NCBI GenBank assembly: GCA_965216025.1 | Contig: CBDCEX010000002.1 | Coordinates: 1-64,000 of the forward strand | DNA from: JADFQT01 sp965216025 | GTDB lineage: Bacteria; Chloroflexota; Dehalococcoidia; Lucifugimonadales; UBA3495 | Reading direction: 5' to 3' | Length of the DNA: 64,000 bases | Part shown: positions 32,190 through 41,896 of the stretch, piece after piece | Layout of the letters: the number at the start of each line of letters is the position of its first letter | Numbering within the stretch: position 1 is the stretch's first letter | Notes under the pieces: model-generated | What the model was told of the DNA's origin: nothing | Seen by the model: only the letters and a program-made list of their open reading frames with translations | The model's database searches: none | Position numbers and translations under genes: made by a program

Positions 32190-32537
32190 TTAGCTCTTGA
32201 CCGGAGTGTCTTTACCCAGCATCAGGCAGGCCTCGCCCCACTGGCTGGCGCTGGTCAGGTCCCATTCCTCCGGGTTACCCTCGGGACGAAGGCGGACCCC
32301 CCACTGGCCGCCGTAGATCAGAAGAATCACCCCCTCGCCCGAATCCTCGGCCTCCACCGCATAGGCAATACCGGGACCGTCTTCATTCCATCCGACGACG
32401 TCGCACCAGATGTCCTCGCCCAGGGGGCTGGCGGTGATCAATTTCGTGATGGGTTGGGGTTCCGAAAGGAGGGAAAATACCCGGTTAAGGTCCAGGGGGC
32501 TGTTGCCCTCGGCAACCACGTCTACCTCGTACAGCAT
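32190..32537 (-). CDS. Conserved-looking hypothetical protein, 115 residues
   Basis: Not recognised. A small acidic soluble protein with alternating strand-like segments (IWCDVVGWNEDGPGIAYAVEAED, VILLIYGGQWGVRLRPEG) and a short C-terminal tail. ATG at 32537 has GGAG upstream and a better N-terminus (MLYEVDVVAEGN) than the in-frame start at 32603. It is flanked by repeats on both sides, with no operon partner. It may be a real single gene; coding bias matches the main genome. Confidence 0.6.
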   Translation of the reverse strand: MLYEVDVVAEGNSPLDLNRVFSLLSEPQPITKLITASPLGEDIWCDVVGWNEDGPGIAYAVEAEDSGEGVILLIYGGQWGVRLRPEGNPEEWDLTSASQWGEACLMLGKDTPVKS

Positions 32538-33083
32538 GCTTGGCGCTCCATCCCCACCCGGCGGAAATAGCTGCCGGGTTTTCTTTATTCTCCAGACTAA
32601 CATTTTATCCCATTTTGGGTGGAACCACCGTTAGGGGAAATCCACCTCAGTCCACCTTCGCAAAGGAGGGTATGGGGGTTTCGGAACTCCCCAGTGTCAT
32701 TGCGAGCCATCATGCTCCGGTGGAGCGCCACCTACAGATGAAAATGGATTCCCCTCGGCTCATGGTTCGACGGGCTCACCACGAGCGTTAGGGATCCCGT
32801 TCGTCCTGAGGCTCTCGAAGGGCGAACGGGCTATTTACAGAGCAGCGAAGCAATCCCTCCTTACCCTCATGAGATTGCTTCGGGCTGGCGCCCTCGCAAT
32901 GACAATCGAAAGACTCTGCGACCACCGGCCAGGCAGTCTACCAACCCAGGCTGGCCATAAATCCAAACCGGCTGCAGCTAAAGCGGCATCTAATAGGTGA
33001 ATGCACTCTTCATGACAGAGCGGGCAACACCTAGACTGAAGAGTGGATGAATAGAGCCTCCGTTGGGGCCTGTGGAGAAGTTA
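32538..33083. other. Repeat-rich intergenic region
   Basis: No gene is seen. It contains the family A/companion repeat at 32709-32830 (CATGCTCCGGTGGAGCGCCACCT ... CCCCTCGGCTCATGGTTCGA ... TTCGTCCTGAGGCTCTCGAAGGGCGAACGGG) and family B at 32842-32912 (GCGAAGCAATCC ... GAGATTGCTTCGGGC ... CGCAATGACAATCGAAAG). The last 80 bases should carry the gdhA promoter. Confidence 0.65.
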
Positions 33084-34277
33084 ATGATAGCCACGCATGA
33101 GCTGACCGCCTTTGAGGAAGTAAACCTTTTCTACGAACAGGCCGCCGACCAGATTGGTTTGCTGGACGGTGTGAGGGAAATGCTGCGCCGTCCCTGGCGC
33201 GAACTGGCGGTTCAAGTGCCGGTTCGGATGGATGATGGGCACATTGAGGTATTTTCCGGCTACCGGGTCCAGCACAACGGCGCGCGCGGTCCCTACAAGG
33301 GAGGCGTCCGCTACCACCCCCTGGCGGACCAGGATGAAGTGAGGGCATTGGCTTCCCTGATGACCTGGAAAACTGCCCTGGTTGGTCTGCCCTACGGAGG
33401 GGCCAAAGGCGGCGTCCAGTGCGACCCAGGGAAGCTCAGCAAGGCAGAGTTGAACCGGCTGACCCGTCGCTACACCCTGAACATCGAGCACCTGCTGGGT
33501 CCCAACCGGGATATCCCGGCGCCGGACCTGGGCACCAACGCCCAAACCATGGCCTGGATGATGGACGCCTACGGCCAGCTGCACGGACATTCGCCGGCCA
33601 GTGTGACCGGCAAGCCGGTGGACCTGTGGGGTTCCCTGGGCAGAGAGGCCGCCACCGGCCGAGGGGTAGCTCATATCCTGGAACAGGTGGTCCAAGACCT
33701 GGGATTAAGCCTGGCAGGCTTGAGAGTGGTCATCCAAGGCTTCGGAAACGTGGGCTCATGGACTGCCCGGATAATACACCAATCCGGTGTCAGGGTCGTG
33801 GCGGTCAGCGACGTGCAGGGAGGCATCTACAACCAGCGGGGGCTGGATATTCCCGCGCTGGCAGAACATGTGGAGCAGGGGGGCAAAGCTGGCGAATATA
33901 ACGGCGGCGAGGCAGTGTCCAACTCGGAGCTCTTGGAATTAGAATGCGACGTTTTGATTCCGGCTGCCGTGGATAATGTAATCAATGTCGAAAACGCTCC
34001 CAGGCTAAATACGCGGGTGATCCTGGAGGCGGCCAATCATCCTACCACCTACGAAGGGGACCAGATAATTAATGACCGGGGCATCCTGCTCCTTCCGGAC
34101 ATCCTGGTCAACGCCGGCGGAGTGACCGTATCCTATTTCGAGTGGACCCAGAATCTCCAAGAGTTTCACTGGGAAGAGGCCCGGGTTAATGAAGAGCTGG
34201 CCAAGATAATGGTGCGGGCATATAGGGAGGTCCACGAAAAAAACATCGCCCAGGGCATCAATCCGCCTCGGCACTGA
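33084..34277 (+). CDS. gdhA: Glutamate dehydrogenase (Glu/Leu/Phe/Val family)
   Basis: Interconverts glutamate with 2-oxoglutarate and ammonia using NAD(P). The N-terminal domain shows PVRMDDGHIEVFSGYRVQHN and GPYKGGVRYHP, with catalytic Lys in PYGGAKGGV. The Rossmann domain has VVIQGFGNVGSW near residue 215. The protein is 397 residues and stops at INPPRH, roughly 20 residues short of the family's usual end (the RTAAYxxAxxRV helix is missing). The truncation may be tolerated or may mark a damaged end. ATG at 33084 follows GTGGAGAAGTTA; the frame opens 7 codons earlier at a TTG. Confidence 0.88.
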   Translation: MIATHELTAFEEVNLFYEQAADQIGLLDGVREMLRRPWRELAVQVPVRMDDGHIEVFSGYRVQHNGARGPYKGGVRYHPLADQDEVRALASLMTWKTALVGLPYGGAKGGVQCDPGKLSKAELNRLTRRYTLNIEHLLGPNRDIPAPDLGTNAQTMAWMMDAYGQLHGHSPASVTGKPVDLWGSLGREAATGRGVAHILEQVVQDLGLSLAGLRVVIQGFGNVGSWTARIIHQSGVRVVAVSDVQGGIYNQRGLDIPALAEHVEQGGKAGEYNGGEAVSNSELLELECDVLIPAAVDNVINVENAPRLNTRVILEAANHPTTYEGDQIINDRGILLLPDILVNAGGVTVSYFEWTQNLQEFHWEEARVNEELAKIMVRAYREVHEKNIAQGINPPRH

Positions 34278-34354
34278 GCCAGCCCAGCGTCTTCTGGGTA
34301 CAACCCTTTCAGGTCATGGATACCGCCAGGCCGCTTTCCAGTTAGGGGTGGAGC

Positions 34355-34886
34355 GGGTAGCCCGGGCGGTGGAACTCCGAGGTTTTGTTTAGCCCCCGTT
34401 GAGTGGCGGCCAGCGATAGCTTATACTGCCTCCCAAGGAAGTCCGGTTGTTCTCGATACGCCAGTTGCTCCCGGCCGGTTGGCCTGGGTTCGGAGTAAGA
34501 CGCCGCAGAACCGCGCTGTCGGAGCATCCGCCTTGAGAAAGGCTCACTAGCCCAGCGCCTTATCTCGGGATGAACTAGGGAGGATATGGAGACGCTATGA
34601 CGGTAGCAGATATCCTGGGCGGGTAGCCCGGGCGGTGGAACTCCGAGGTTTTGTTTAGCCCCCGTTGAGTGGCGGCCAGCGATAGCTTATACTGCCTCCC
34701 AAGGAAGTCCGGTTGTTCTCGATACGCCAGTTGCTCCCGGCCGGTTGGCCTGGGTTCGGAGTAAGACGCCGCAGAACCGCGCTGTCGGAGCATCCGCCTT
34801 GAGAAAGGCTCACTAGCCCAGCGCCTTATCTCGGGATGAACTAGGGAGGATATGGAGACGCTATGACGGTAGCAGATATCCTGGGC
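34355..34886 (+). repeat. Perfect 266-bp tandem duplication
   Basis: 34355-34620 and 34621-34886 are identical. Each unit ends with AGGGAGGATATGGAGACGCT, then ATG and the first eight codons of the downstream membrane-protein gene, so the ribosome site and start exist twice. The first copy leads back into the second unit, not into the gene. A 12-bp match (GAACTCCGAGG type) with the family repeats was not seen. No other gene is visible between gdhA and this region. Confidence 0.95.
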
Positions 34887-35761
34887 TTGGTCTTGTTGCT
34901 GTTGGTCCTCACCACCGTCGTGGTGGTAGTTTTTTTGGTCGACCCCGACAGGAGCGTCCCGGGCGTTAACACGAGCTGGAGGTGGCCAAATCCAAATAGG
35001 GGGATGGCTGGAGGACTTGGCAAAAGGCGACTTGATTGGTCCACGGAGAGAGACAGTACAGCGGATCGTGTATTTGTTCGAGGAGGTTGCCACAGTCTTC
35101 AACCGACAATCTCGTGATACTACGAGGACTGATCTGTTTGATCAATTGAATAAAGCAGGCAAAATGTTGACGGGTACGGGCTCCACAGTGCCCGCAAACG
35201 CGTTGTGTGAATTGGTGGAGACCAGTGTAAATGAACACAGAGATTTTGATAACGCTGGGAGGGCCCTGGTGATGCTCGTCGCTGGGATATTGATACAAGG
35301 GGGGATTATTTTAGGTATCTTCATGTGGCTTGACTCATTAACCGACTTCGACTATTTGAAAGACGAACTTTTGGGCATCAAGACCATTACCTTGCTTGGA
35401 GTCGTTATCTCAGGGGTCATTGGCAGCCTCGCTAGAGCCGTTTTTGACGCGCGCGCTGGTTAAGAACATCCCGGCCAATTTTCTCGAACTTTTCGTTACC
35501 GCGTTTTCTAGGCCGATGCTGGGTGCGATTCTCGTGCTCTTCGTGTATTTATTATTTTTGAGTGACGTAATTGGAAACCCATTTCCATCGGTTGGGGAGT
35601 CAGTCCCCGATAAACTAAATCGGGGGGATTTTTTCTTAATCGGGATTGCTTTCGCGGTCGGATTCAATGACACACTTGGGCTGAATTTAAGCGGAAGAAT
35701 AAGTGGCTTTCTGACTCCAGATAGGGGTCGTCGGCGAGAGGGTACCGAGGAGCCTGAGTAG
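34863..35761 (+). pseudogene. Membrane protein gene in three frames (two apparent frameshifts)
   Basis: The first piece (34863) encodes MTVADILGLVLLLLVLTTVV, a clear membrane helix, then loses frame after about 34960. The second piece is readable from about 34975 to 35463: GQIQIGGWLEDLAKGDLIGP, a soluble helical part, two membrane helices and GVVISGVIGSLARAVFDA. The third (about 35460-35761) has PMLGAILVLFVYLLFLSDV and FFLIGIAFAVGFNDTLG. The order and helix pattern resemble families with a C-terminal 'RPxxGA...FxxGFxE' membrane module, so I read them as one gene of about 300 codons. Base composition is more A+T-rich than its neighbours. Separate overlapping genes cannot be excluded. Confidence 0.55.
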
Positions 35762-35902
35762 TGTCCGGGCAGGAAGCGATACTCGCTCTCTCTAAGCAAT
35801 GAATGATAACCGCCTACACCAAAAAGGGAGGTTAGCGCCGCTGGTTTTCGTATCTGAGACACTGATTTACTGGGTTTTATCTCTCGCTTTGAGGAGGCAG
35901 TA

Positions 35903-36982
35903 ATGCGGTTAGGCTACTTCACCATGCCTCTGCATCCCCCCGGGTCGGACCTATCGGAAACCCTGGAGGCCGACCTGGTGCAGATGGAAGTCCTGGACCG
36001 GCTGGGGTACTGCGAAGCTTGGATTGGTGAGCACTTCACCACCGTATGGGAGAACATCCCTGCGCCGGACCAGTTCGCCGCAGCCCTGTCCCGGACCAAG
36101 AACATCGTCTTCGGCACCGGTGTTACCTGCATGCCGAACCACGACCCATTTATGATCGCCCACCGCATAGCCCAGCTCGATAATCTGGCCAAAGGCCGTT
36201 TTTATTGGGGCGTCGGCTCCGGCGGCTTCTCCGGCGATTTCGAGGTATTCGGCATAGACGCGGAGTCGGGAGAGCACCGGGGAATGTCCCGTGACTCCAT
36301 TGAGCTGGTTCTTAAGATGTGGGAGGACCCCCAGCCCGGTACTTATGAGCACCAGCGCTGGAAGTTCAACATCCCTCAGCCGGTGCCGGAAATCGGCCTC
36401 CAAGTTCACCTGAAGCCCTACCAAAAGCCTCATCCGCCCATCGGAGTTGCTGGCGTCTCTGCCAAGTCGGACACTCTAATTTATGCCGGCGAAAAGGGAT
36501 GGCTGCCGCTGAGCATCAACCTGGTTCCCAGCGTTACTCTCAAGACCCACTGGGAGGCGGTGGCAGAGGGAGCCGCCAAATCGGGACGGACGCCGGACCG
36601 CTCCCAATGGCGCATCGCTCGCGAGATATACGTGGCCGATACCACGGAACAAGCCCGGCAGGAAGTACTGGAGGGGACCATTGGCCGGGACTTTCGGAGA
36701 TATTTCATTCCGCTGATGCGTCACATGGATGCTTTGAGTCTGTTCAAAGTCGATTCGGAAATGCCCGATGAGGTCGTTACACCGGAGTACCTGGTGGATA
36801 ATGTTTGGGTAGTTGGAAGCCCAGACGAGGTGACGGAGCAGCTACGTCAGCTTTACCAGGACGTCGGCGGATTCGGAGTGCTGCTGGCTATGGGCCACGA
36901 ATGGGAGCCCCTGAGTTCCTGGGAGCACTCCATGACCCTGCTGGCCAAGGAAGTCATGCCCAGGCTGGCTGATTTGGGCTAA
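35903..36982 (+). CDS. LLM-class (luciferase-like) flavin-dependent oxidoreductase
   Basis: A 359-residue member of the luciferase-like superfamily, of the alkanal-monooxygenase type. It opens MRLGYFTMPLHPPG and continues with GYCEAWIGEHFTT, IVFGTGVTCMPNHDPFMIAHRIAQLDNLAKGRFYWGVGSGGF and PYQKPHPPIGVAGVSAKS. GCTTTGAGGAGGCAGTA gives a strong ribosome site. It probably uses FMNH2 or F420. It precedes the gamma-glutamyltransferase-like gene by 35 bases, so the two may be an operon; the substrate is unknown. Confidence 0.9.
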   Translation: MRLGYFTMPLHPPGSDLSETLEADLVQMEVLDRLGYCEAWIGEHFTTVWENIPAPDQFAAALSRTKNIVFGTGVTCMPNHDPFMIAHRIAQLDNLAKGRFYWGVGSGGFSGDFEVFGIDAESGEHRGMSRDSIELVLKMWEDPQPGTYEHQRWKFNIPQPVPEIGLQVHLKPYQKPHPPIGVAGVSAKSDTLIYAGEKGWLPLSINLVPSVTLKTHWEAVAEGAAKSGRTPDRSQWRIAREIYVADTTEQARQEVLEGTIGRDFRRYFIPLMRHMDALSLFKVDSEMPDEVVTPEYLVDNVWVVGSPDEVTEQLRQLYQDVGGFGVLLAMGHEWEPLSSWEHSMTLLAKEVMPRLADLG

Positions 36983-37017
36983 AAACCGGGGACTAAAGAC
37001 CGAGGCAGGAGGACCCA

Positions 37018-38775
37018 ATGGCTATAGGGCTAAGAACCTACCGTCCCTTGATTACCGGCACCACTCACGCGGTGTCCACCAGTCATTATTTGGCCACCGC
37101 CGCCGCCTACCGCATCCTGGAAGAGGGCGGCAACGCCACCGACGCGGGTGTGGCGGCGGGCATCGTCATCAACGTGGCTCTTCCCCAATACACCAGCTTC
37201 GGCGGGGTTGCCCCGATTATCGTCCACGATGCCGCCAAGAAGGAAACCAAGAGCATCAGCGGGCTGGGCAGGTGGCCCAAGGCCGCCAGCATCGACTACT
37301 TTCAGATTCACGCCAACGGTCAGCTACCGCCAGGCACCTTACGTACCGTAACTCCCGCCGCCGCCGCCGGCTGGCTCACTGCCCTCAAGCTATATGGGAC
37401 CATGACCTTCGGGCAGGTGGTAACTCCGGCATTGGAGCTGGCCGAAAGAGGCTTCCCCATTCCGGATTCCTTGCATCGGGCTCTGGTTAATGTCAGCGAG
37501 CAACTGGTGCATGACGAAGGGGAAACTCTGGACTGGCCCAGCACCCAGGAGATATTTTGCCCAGGTGGGCAAGCCTTAAAAACCGGCGAGCTTCTGGTGC
37601 AGCGGGACCTGGCCCGCACCTTCCGCCGTCTCATAGAAGTGGAGCAGGGTAGCTCTTCGCTGGGCCGGGAAGCAGCCCTTCAGGCCGCCAGAGATTACTT
37701 CTATAGCGGCGACATCGCTGAGGAGATGGCTCGTTTCTCCCAGGAGCAGGGTGGGCTGCTCAGCATGGAAGACCTGGCGGAATTCCAGGTCGGGGTGGAA
37801 ACCCCTCCTAGCATCGACTATAAGGGGACTCAGGTTTTCACCTGCGGTCCCTGGTGTCAGGGTCCGGTGACTATTCAGGCGCTGAAGATACTGGAAGGTT
37901 GTGAGCTGATGGCTATGGGCCACAACTCCGCCGACTATCTGCACACGGTGCTGGAGGCGCTAAAACTGGCCTTCGCCGACCGGCACGCTTACTACGGTGA
38001 TCCCGACTTTGTGGACGTGCCCATGGCCGGACTGTTGGACGGCGCCTACGCTACCGCCCGCAGGAAAAATATAGATCCTTCTATGGCGTGTCCGGAGATG
38101 CCCCAGGCCGGAGACCCCTGGCCCTACGAAGGCCGGGCCAATCCGGTGGCGCAGGCAGGCCGCCCCGAGCCGGTCGCCGGGCCGCTGCCAGCGGATACCA
38201 GCTATATCAGCACCGTGGATCGCTGGGGCAATGCCTTCTCCGCCACGCCCAGCGACGGCATCGGCGGGGCGCCGGTGGTTAAAGGACTGGGATTCGTGAT
38301 GTCGGCCCGAGGTTCCCAAACTTGGCTGGACCCGGACCATCCCGCCGCCCTGGCTCCGGGCAAGCGGCCCCGATTGACGCCCAATCCGGCGCTGGCCTTG
38401 CGGAACGGGCGGGTTTGGATGCCCTTCGGCACTCCCGGCGGCGATGTCCAATGCCAGTCCATGGTCCAGCTGTTCCTGAACGTAGCCGAATTCGGCATGG
38501 ACGTGCAGCAGGCAATTGAGGCCCCTAGGGTTTCCACCTGGAGCTTCCCCAACTCCTTCTGGCCCCACGCCTATAATCCGGGCCTGGTAGGGATCGAGGG
38601 CCGCATCGATGCCGAGACAGTGGCGGAGCTGAAGCGCCGGGGACACCAGGTAGAGGTGTGGGACGACTGGACCTCCAGGATGGGGTCCCTCGGTGCCGTC
38701 CAGGTCGACCAGGAAAGCGGCGCTCTGTTCGCCGGTGCCGACCTGCGGCGGGACGGCTACGCCATCGGACGTTAG
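37018..38775 (+). CDS. Gamma-glutamyltransferase family protein (Ntn hydrolase)
   Basis: A 585-residue member of the GGT family, which self-cleaves into two subunits to expose a catalytic Thr. N-terminal features are HYLATAAAYRILEEGGNATDAGVA and the ALKLAFADRHAYYGDPDFVDVP block. The processing site is at about residue 396 in ADTSYISTVDRWGNAFSAT, where Thr occupies the nucleophile position. GTPGGDVQCQSM follows near the C-terminus. There is no signal peptide, so it is probably cytoplasmic, unlike glutathione-degrading GGTs. It may hydrolyse another gamma-glutamyl or amide substrate. AGGCAGGAGGACCCA precedes the ATG. Confidence 0.88.
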   Translation: MAIGLRTYRPLITGTTHAVSTSHYLATAAAYRILEEGGNATDAGVAAGIVINVALPQYTSFGGVAPIIVHDAAKKETKSISGLGRWPKAASIDYFQIHANGQLPPGTLRTVTPAAAAGWLTALKLYGTMTFGQVVTPALELAERGFPIPDSLHRALVNVSEQLVHDEGETLDWPSTQEIFCPGGQALKTGELLVQRDLARTFRRLIEVEQGSSSLGREAALQAARDYFYSGDIAEEMARFSQEQGGLLSMEDLAEFQVGVETPPSIDYKGTQVFTCGPWCQGPVTIQALKILEGCELMAMGHNSADYLHTVLEALKLAFADRHAYYGDPDFVDVPMAGLLDGAYATARRKNIDPSMACPEMPQAGDPWPYEGRANPVAQAGRPEPVAGPLPADTSYISTVDRWGNAFSATPSDGIGGAPVVKGLGFVMSARGSQTWLDPDHPAALAPGKRPRLTPNPALALRNGRVWMPFGTPGGDVQCQSMVQLFLNVAEFGMDVQQAIEAPRVSTWSFPNSFWPHAYNPGLVGIEGRIDAETVAELKRRGHQVEVWDDWTSRMGSLGAVQVDQESGALFAGADLRRDGYAIGR

Positions 38776-38835
38776 CCCAGGGAGGTTTGTCCGAAAGGGT
38801 TGCGACAGGTGGGGGGACTTTTGGTGGTCTCCCGA

Positions 38836-39696
38836 TCACTCGATTACCAACAGATCTTCTCCGAACAGTACTTCACCGTTAAATTGCTGCCGGACCTCCG
38901 CCAAAGCCCCCGCCTGGTTAATCGACGCCCTCAGGTGGGTCAACACCATGCGTTTTACCCCGGCTTCGGCCGCAATCTGACCGGCCTGGGCGGTGGTGGG
39001 CAGGATAGTTTCAGTGAGGATAAGGCGCGCGGGGTCGGTCCGGGCGCTTTCGGGCCACATGCAACATTGCACCAGTAGGTCCGCGTCCCGGGCCAGACCA
39101 ATGATGCCAGGGCAGGGGACCGTGTCGCCGCTGATGGTGATTACCTCGCCTTGTGATTCAATGCGATAGCCCAGGCAGCGCCAGTCAAAATCAGGAGCGT
39201 CGGGGAAATCGCCGTGTAGCACATAATCGGAAATCACTCGCCAGCCATCTCCCTCAGCAGCGATGCCTGCCTCGATTTCATGGACGGCGACATCGTGGAT
39301 TACCTCCCTTGGGCGGGGGCTGCCAGCGCCACGACGGCGTATCTCCCGGGCTTCTTCAAGACGGAAACGATAATCCCTGGCATAGACATTGTTGAGCAAG
39401 CCGTCGACGATTTGCTTGGTACCGGCCGGTCCATAAATTGCCAGCGTTCCGTTCCGTCCCTGCGCCGCCGTTGAGAATATGACATCGTACAGATTATTGA
39501 TATGGTCAACGTGGTGATGCGTAATAAAAACCGGGCCGACCCGCCCTACATCAACCCCAGCTTGATATAACTGGTGGACCGCCCCCCTTCCCTCGTCAAA
39601 CAACAGCAGGTCCGAGCCAACTTCTATCAAAGCGGAGGATTGGAAACGGTTCAGGTCTTTTCCAGGTGTGCCGGTACCTAACAAGGCAACTCTCAT
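38836..39696 (-). CDS. Metallo-beta-lactamase-fold hydrolase (RNase Z/arylsulfatase-like)
   Basis: A 286-residue MBL-fold protein. It opens MRVALLGTGTPGKD, as in RNase Z-like hydrolases, and has the metal-binding FITHHHVDHINNLYD. Further ligands are in ISGDTVPCPG and LTHLRASINQAG. It lacks the tRNA-binding exosite of true RNase Z, and members of this group act on varied esters and phosphodiesters. It is convergent with the GGT-like gene, ending 60 bases from it, and lies just downstream of the SDR on the same strand. Confidence 0.85.
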   Translation of the reverse strand: MRVALLGTGTPGKDLNRFQSSALIEVGSDLLLFDEGRGAVHQLYQAGVDVGRVGPVFITHHHVDHINNLYDVIFSTAAQGRNGTLAIYGPAGTKQIVDGLLNNVYARDYRFRLEEAREIRRRGAGSPRPREVIHDVAVHEIEAGIAAEGDGWRVISDYVLHGDFPDAPDFDWRCLGYRIESQGEVITISGDTVPCPGIIGLARDADLLVQCCMWPESARTDPARLILTETILPTTAQAGQIAAEAGVKRMVLTHLRASINQAGALAEVRQQFNGEVLFGEDLLVIE

Positions 39697-39756
39697 CAGG
39701 GCTCCTTGTGCTGAAGCTATATTTGGTAGCCAGCGGGTGGCCCGACCAAAAGTGAC

Positions 39757-40506
39757 CTACATGGCGGTACGGCCACCGTCGATCACCAGCTCGCTACCGG
39801 TCATAAAAGAAGATTCGTCCGAGGCCAGGAACAGGGCTCCGTAAGCCGCATCCTCCGGCTTGCCTATTCGGCCCAAGGGCGTGCGGTCCAACCGCTCCTG
39901 GTAGTGGTTTGGGTCGGCCAGCAGAGCCGCCGTCATATCTGTCTGGATTATCCCCGGATGAATGGAATTAGCCCGGATGCCATCTTGAGCGTATTGGATG
40001 GCGGTCGCCTTGGTGAACAGGCGCACCGCCCCTTTGGAGGCGGAGTAGGCTGCGGCCAGATTGCTGCCGACCAAACCCGCCGTCGATGAGATGTTGATAA
40101 CCGAGCCTCCGCAGGCCTTTCGCAGCTCCGGTATGGCATGCTTGGTTCCCAGAAATACCCCTTTGCTGTTGATTTCCATAATCTGGTCCCACAACTCAAC
40201 GCTGGTCTCCTCCACTAGCTCGATGCGGTAGATTCCGGCGTTGTTCACCAGGATATCCAGCTTCCCGAACCTGGCGACCGTGGCGGCGATGGCCGCTTGC
40301 CAGCTCTCTTCATTAGTTACATCCAGGTGCAGGTAGAGACACTCCCCTCCGGTTTCGTTGATCTCCGCTTCGACCTTCTGCCCCTCATCTTCCCGCAGGT
40401 CGCCGATGGCTACTCGGCAGCCTTCCCGGGCAAAGAGGCGGGCCTCCACCGCGCCCATGCCTCGGGCGCCCCCGCTGATAAACGCTACTTTGTTTTCCAG
40501 CCTCAT
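39757..40506 (-). CDS. Short-chain dehydrogenase/reductase
   Basis: A classical SDR of about 249 residues: cofactor loop ISGGARGMG near residue 10, VNNAGIY, catalytic Ser in NISSTAG and Tyr/Lys in YSASKGA, ending ASDESSFMTGSELVIDGG. The sequence is of the cyclohexanol/hydroxysteroid dehydrogenase style, so the substrate is unknown. ATG at 40506 gives the family-like start MRLENKVAFI; the frame opens four codons earlier at another ATG. It is likely cotranscribed with the MBL-fold gene 60 bases downstream. Confidence 0.88.
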   Translation of the reverse strand: MRLENKVAFISGGARGMGAVEARLFAREGCRVAIGDLREDEGQKVEAEINETGGECLYLHLDVTNEESWQAAIAATVARFGKLDILVNNAGIYRIELVEETSVELWDQIMEINSKGVFLGTKHAIPELRKACGGSVINISSTAGLVGSNLAAAYSASKGAVRLFTKATAIQYAQDGIRANSIHPGIIQTDMTAALLADPNHYQERLDRTPLGRIGKPEDAAYGALFLASDESSFMTGSELVIDGGRTAM

Positions 40507-40624
40507 GTTGACACCCATCCAGGATCAAGCTGGGATGCCGGTTCAATCTGGAATGATTGTAACCGGCCAGATGGGAGAGTCAAGCTGGCCATTCCCACAC
40601 GGGAAGGACCAGCAGCTCGCCGGT

Positions 40625-41896
40625 CAGGGCCTTTTCATTCTCCTGCCTGGTAGGTAAAGCCCATCATGTCGAAAGCTTCGCTGAGATGGGCATTGTGGCG
40701 GCGTAGGGCAGCGGCTACGTTGGAATGCCCAGCCCGACGTACCAAGCTGATGACCAGGTTCCGCAGGCCCGCCAGAACCTGTGGGGCGGCCCCAGTGCGC
40801 ACCTGAGAGCGGTCCTCGTCGAAGGTCACATCCCGTACCCAGTGGAGGCGGTTCTCGATGCCCCAGTGCCCACGGGAAAGGCTCAACAATCGCCTGGCAT
40901 CGGCATCAGTGGCTGGGAGACTGCTAATTGCATAGCTCACAGCCACCTGTTTCTTGCCCTTCACGACCCGCTGGCGCTCTAGCCGACACACCTGTTGCAG
41001 ATGCGGCCACGCTTCCCCGACCGTCCCAGCGCTGCCCACGTAGCCATTTAGCTCTGGGTCGGCCAAGGCCCACAACTCTCGCCGCTCCAGCCGCCCATGA
41101 CGCCGCTTTACTGGAGCATCGGCCCAGACCGTCAGCTTGGCCCCGCGTGCTCGCCACTCCGCTGCCAGCCAGGGAGGTACGGTTGGGCCACCAGCCCTCT
41201 CAGTTCCTAGCAGGGGAAAAAGCCACCTCCAGGTCTCGGCGCAAGGTGGGCTGATTCTCTTTAACTGGCAGCAGATACTCTCCGCCGCCTGCCACAATCT
41301 GCTCACAGACTTTCCGTTGGGTCAGTAAGGCATCAGCCACTACTACCCGACCCTTCAGGGGTACCTGGCCCAATACTTCTTTGACCGCCGCCAATTCTTC
41401 CCCTTTGCCCGGCGCAGCTACCTGCGCCAGCACTGCCCCAGCGCGGCTAGCGTAGGCCGACACCAGATGGACCCCGGGTATCTCTTGGCCGTGGACCCCT
41501 CGCAAGGTTTTCCCGTCCAGGGACAGGGGGTCATCCGCCTCTACCCCGCTATTTGCCAGCCAGTTGCCGACTTCTGCCTCAAAGGCCGCCACGTCCAGGC
41601 CCTTGAACACCCGGTGGAGGGTGGCCACGCAGGGTGTCTTCTCCTGGCTGAACCCCAAAAGCTGCGCCGTAGCACCCCCTTGTCCCGCCCCCATTGAGCT
41701 ATGGCGTATAAGCTGCGGGCGCCGCACAGCATGGCACAGGTGACCAAGGCCAGGATCGCCCCCAAAGAGTGGCGTCGCCCTTGGCTACTCCGGAAGTCAG
41801 GCACCAAATCCAGCGCTTCTCTCAAAGTCATCATCCTCCCCTCCCGCTTAAACTGGTAATAATTTTATACTATTTTGAGAAAATGAAAAGGCACTG
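40625..41896 (-). mobile_element. ISAs1-family insertion sequence, copy 1
   Basis: A 1272-base element with terminal inverted repeats (CAGGGCCTTTTCATT left; the right end reads CAGTGCCTTTTCATT on the opposite strand, one mismatch). It is flanked by a perfect 9-base direct repeat, CTCGCCGGT, at 40616-40624 and 41897-41905, in the 8-10 base range known for ISAs1 elements. It is nearly identical to copy 2 at 58466-59738 but lacks one G near 41682, which breaks the transposase once more. Confidence 0.93.
40635..41834 (-). pseudogene. ISAs1-family transposase, copy 1, in three frames
   Basis: The N-terminal piece (41834-41541) begins MMTLREALDLVPDFRS and loses frame at a missing G near 41682. The middle piece (to 41200) carries the first two catalytic acids in LSLDGKTLRG and VVADALLTQ. 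It ends EVAFSPARN at a stop, while the last piece (41306-40635) continues in another frame with LSRGHWGIENRLHW, the catalytic Glu. The second shift is shared with copy 2; the first is unique to this copy. Without two frame changes no complete DDE transposase is made. Confidence 0.88.
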
